A DNA stretch of 6,587 nucleotides from Candidatus Peregrinibacteria bacterium (GTDB lineage: Bacteria; Patescibacteriota; Gracilibacteria; UBA1369; UM-FILTER-53-11), in contig JAHFJU010000075.1 of assembly GCA_023245725.1 (NCBI GenBank), positions 1 to 6,587 on the forward strand, written 5' to 3'. The notes under the pieces were generated by a model. It had not been told where the DNA came from and did not search any database. It saw only the letters and a program-made list of their open reading frames with translations. Positions 5,449-6,587 of the stretch are shown here, in pieces. The translations under genes were made by a program, and so were the position numbers. Within the stretch, counting starts at the first letter, position 1; the number at the start of each line of letters is the position of its first letter.

Positions 5449-5462
5449 GTTGCACGTGCAAC
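5449..5462. repeat. Perfect 14-base palindrome just after gmk
   Basis: GTTGCACGTGCAAC at 5449-5462 reads identically on both strands and begins 5 bases after the gmk stop. No T-run follows directly, so it is not a clear intrinsic terminator. It could be a binding site for a dimeric regulator or a 3'-end stabilising hairpin. A short GGCT...AGCC repeat and a TTTTTT run further on (about 5478-5505) may instead end gmk, weakly. Confidence 0.35.
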
Positions 5463-5542
5463 TCAGATGGGCACTTTAGGGCTTAATAGAGCCAACTGGT
5501 TTTTTGTAAATTTGGTAAAAACTGTGCGGGTTTTACTCCCAC

Positions 5543-5571
5543 TTGTTCTGCTCGGTCTCCTCAACTATAAT
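5543..5571 (+). promoter_or_regulatory. Sigma70-type promoter of tRNA-Gln
   Basis: TTGTTC (5543-5548), a 17-base spacer and a perfect TATAAT (5566-5571) precede the tRNA. The predicted start near 5578 gives a leader of about 10 bases before the mature 5' end, as is common for stable RNA genes. Confidence 0.75.
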
Positions 5572-5588
5572 TCTCCCACAAAATACGT

Positions 5589-5662
5589 TGGGGATTCGCC
5601 AAGTGGTAAGGCACCGCCCTCTGGAGGCGGTATCGGGGGTTCGAATCCCTCATCCCCAACCA
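5589..5662 (+). tRNA. tRNA-Gln (anticodon CUG), CCA encoded
   Basis: It decodes CAG as glutamine. Acceptor TGGGGAT (5589-5595) pairs fully with ATCCCCA (5652-5658), discriminator A is at 5659, and CCA is encoded at 5660-5662. The D-stem is GCC/GGC. The anticodon stem CCGCC/GGCGG (5614-5618/5626-5630) encloses the loop CTCTGGA with anticodon CTG at 5621-5623. The variable loop is 4 bases. The T-arm has stem 5635-5639/5647-5651 (one G-T pair) and loop TTCGAAT. The U1-A72 first pair is typical of bacterial tRNA-Gln. Whether it is charged by GlnRS or by GluRS plus GatCAB cannot be told from this window. Confidence 0.97.
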
Positions 5663-5687
5663 TGATCTGTACCCTAAAAAGTGCCCG

Positions 5688-6260
5688 ATGATTCATCAAC
5701 TCATTCATAATGGAGAGATAATTGAATATGACCTCATTGAGAGCCGGCGCGCGCGCAAGCTGCGGCTGGCGGTTTTTCCCGGAGGTCGGGTGAAGGTCAC
5801 TTTGCCGCATAGAATGGCTCTTCGTCATATGCACGCTTTTTTGCGCGACAAGATTGCGTGGATTTTTTCTAAGGTTGAATACTATAAAAAAATAGTTTCT
5901 ATAACGCCACCACGCGATCACAAGAAAATTCGAGAGGAGTATGTGGGTAACAAAGAAGCTGCACTTAAAATTGCAAATGAGAGGCTTGAGCACTTTAATC
6001 GACACTACGGATTTTCGTATCGGCGCGTTCTAATAAAAAATCAGAAAACCAGATGGGGGAGTTGTTCGCGGTTGGGAAACCTAAACTTTAACTATAAAAT
6101 TGCGCTGATCAGGCCCGAGTTGGCTGACTACCTGGTAGTTCACGAGCTTTGTCATCTGCGGCAAATGAATCACTCTAAAAAGTTTTGGGAGCTTGTTGCG
6201 CTTACGATTCCGAACTACAAAATTTTGAGGAGAGAATTGCGGCGCGGGCTACTAAATTAG
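5688..6260 (+). CDS. YgjP/DUF45-type (M48-like) zinc metallopeptidase
   Basis: This family of small cytoplasmic proteins resembles M48 and SprT-like zinc metallopeptidases; its physiological substrates are poorly known. The 190 residues follow the family order: an Arg-rich SRRARKLRLAVFPGGRVKVTLP strand region (19-40), a helical middle, KTRWGSCSRLGNLNFNYK (120-137) with the signature RWGSCS (122-127), and the zinc site HELCH (152-156). His152 and His156 are expected ligands, Glu153 is catalytic, and His162 in MNHSKKFW is the likely third ligand. Length is normal to slightly long. The start at 5688 fits the family N-terminus, and no Shine-Dalgarno sequence is visible. It begins 25 bases after the tRNA CCA with no terminator or separate promoter between, so it is probably read from the tRNA-Gln promoter. 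Confidence 0.9.
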   Translation: MIHQLIHNGEIIEYDLIESRRARKLRLAVFPGGRVKVTLPHRMALRHMHAFLRDKIAWIFSKVEYYKKIVSITPPRDHKKIREEYVGNKEAALKIANERLEHFNRHYGFSYRRVLIKNQKTRWGSCSRLGNLNFNYKIALIRPELADYLVVHELCHLRQMNHSKKFWELVALTIPNYKILRRELRRGLLN

Positions 6261-6337
6261 GGGTACCAATATTAGCTTGCAGAAGGTATATATTAGTTGG
6301 GATATTTTTACGCTCGGAGTCAATAATCGTGAGAAGC

Positions 6338-6587
6338 CTAAACTTTATTTTTTTTCAGCAAATGCCATACAGCTGGAACGAAAGACAAAAACACTATTCC
6401 CAATATAATTAACGTAAGGTGAGCTTTTATAAAAGGAATTGAGCCGAAGTAATAGCCGGCGAGCGTGAGCGAGCCGACCCATGCAATTGCCCCAATTACA
6501 TTATAGCTAAAGAAAGTTGCGTAATTCATTTTGCCTATGCCAGCAACAAATGGCGCGAATGTTCGAACGATCGGCATAAAGCGCGCG
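6338..6587 (-). CDS. DedA-family membrane protein, C-terminal part, 5'-truncated by the window edge
   Basis: DedA proteins are inner-membrane proteins implicated in membrane homeostasis, several in recycling the undecaprenyl phosphate or phosphatidylethanolamine lipid carrier. The frame is open to the window end and reads ARFMPIVRTFAPFVAG, the conserved DedA segment (RFxPxxRxFxPFxAG) with its essential Arg residues. The ATG at 6577 is therefore internal, and more than half of the protein (about 200 residues is usual) lies outside. Two membrane helices follow, roughly FFSYNVIGAIAWVGSLTLAG and LTLIILGIVFLSFVPAVW, then a basic tail KKNKV. It converges on the metallopeptidase gene with a 77-base gap in which I see no convincing terminator. 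Confidence 0.92.
   Translation of the reverse strand, partial: ARFMPIVRTFAPFVAGIGKMNYATFFSYNVIGAIAWVGSLTLAGYYFGSIPFIKAHLTLIILGIVFLSFVPAVWHLLKKNKV

Noticed and set aside
5565..6005. Minus-strand open frame of 146 codons across the tRNA and the metallopeptidase gene
   Set aside because: It runs through the tRNA and antisense to a gene with clear catalytic motifs, so it is a shadow.
1..6587. CRISPR arrays, insertion sequences, attachment sites
   Set aside because: No regularly spaced repeats, transposase or integrase coding, or duplicated tRNA 3' end were seen.

Overview
The window most likely comes from a compact bacterial genome of the Candidate Phyla Radiation (Patescibacteria, Parcubacteria-like). 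This is inferred mainly from the large Cys-rich four-CxxC protein at 3204-4808, a type I associate with those genomes. Tight gene packing, near-leaderless promoters and several genes without a Shine-Dalgarno sequence are consistent with it. No rRNA or phylogenetic marker is present to confirm the assignment.

Layout. 3-476 (+) is the end of single-strand DNA-binding protein (ssb), cut at its 5' end by the window edge. It converges on an unrecognised 164-residue protein gene at 592-1086 (-). Next comes an 880-base stretch (1087-1966) without a credible protein gene but rich in inverted repeats. It holds two structured blocks, about 1201-1480 and 1669-1862, which I read as candidate noncoding RNA(s). 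Strand evidence conflicts: wobble pairs and a terminator-like hairpin favour plus, while the only good promoter (1902-1930) points to minus. 1967-3142 (-) encodes an SGNH/GDSL hydrolase with a peptidoglycan-binding-like N-terminal region and its own strong promoter. 3204-4808 (-) encodes the 534-residue Cys-rich protein. Two four-CxxC modules with identical spacing cap its ends, and two related Cys-ladder units lie between them.

4835-5443 (+) is guanylate kinase (gmk), divergent from the Cys-rich gene with only 26 bases between start codons. It is followed by a promoter, tRNA-Gln(CUG) with encoded CCA (5589-5662), and a YgjP/DUF45-type zinc metallopeptidase gene (5688-6260) starting 25 bases after the tRNA. 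6338-6587 (-) is the C-terminal part of a DedA-family membrane protein that runs off the window.

ssb, gmk, tRNA-Gln and dedA are housekeeping genes. The less ordinary content is the 477-4808 stretch: an orphan protein, unexplained RNA-like structure, the SGNH hydrolase, and the duplicated Cys-rich protein. Nothing in the sequence ties these four into one pathway, and no mobile element, CRISPR array or attachment site was seen.
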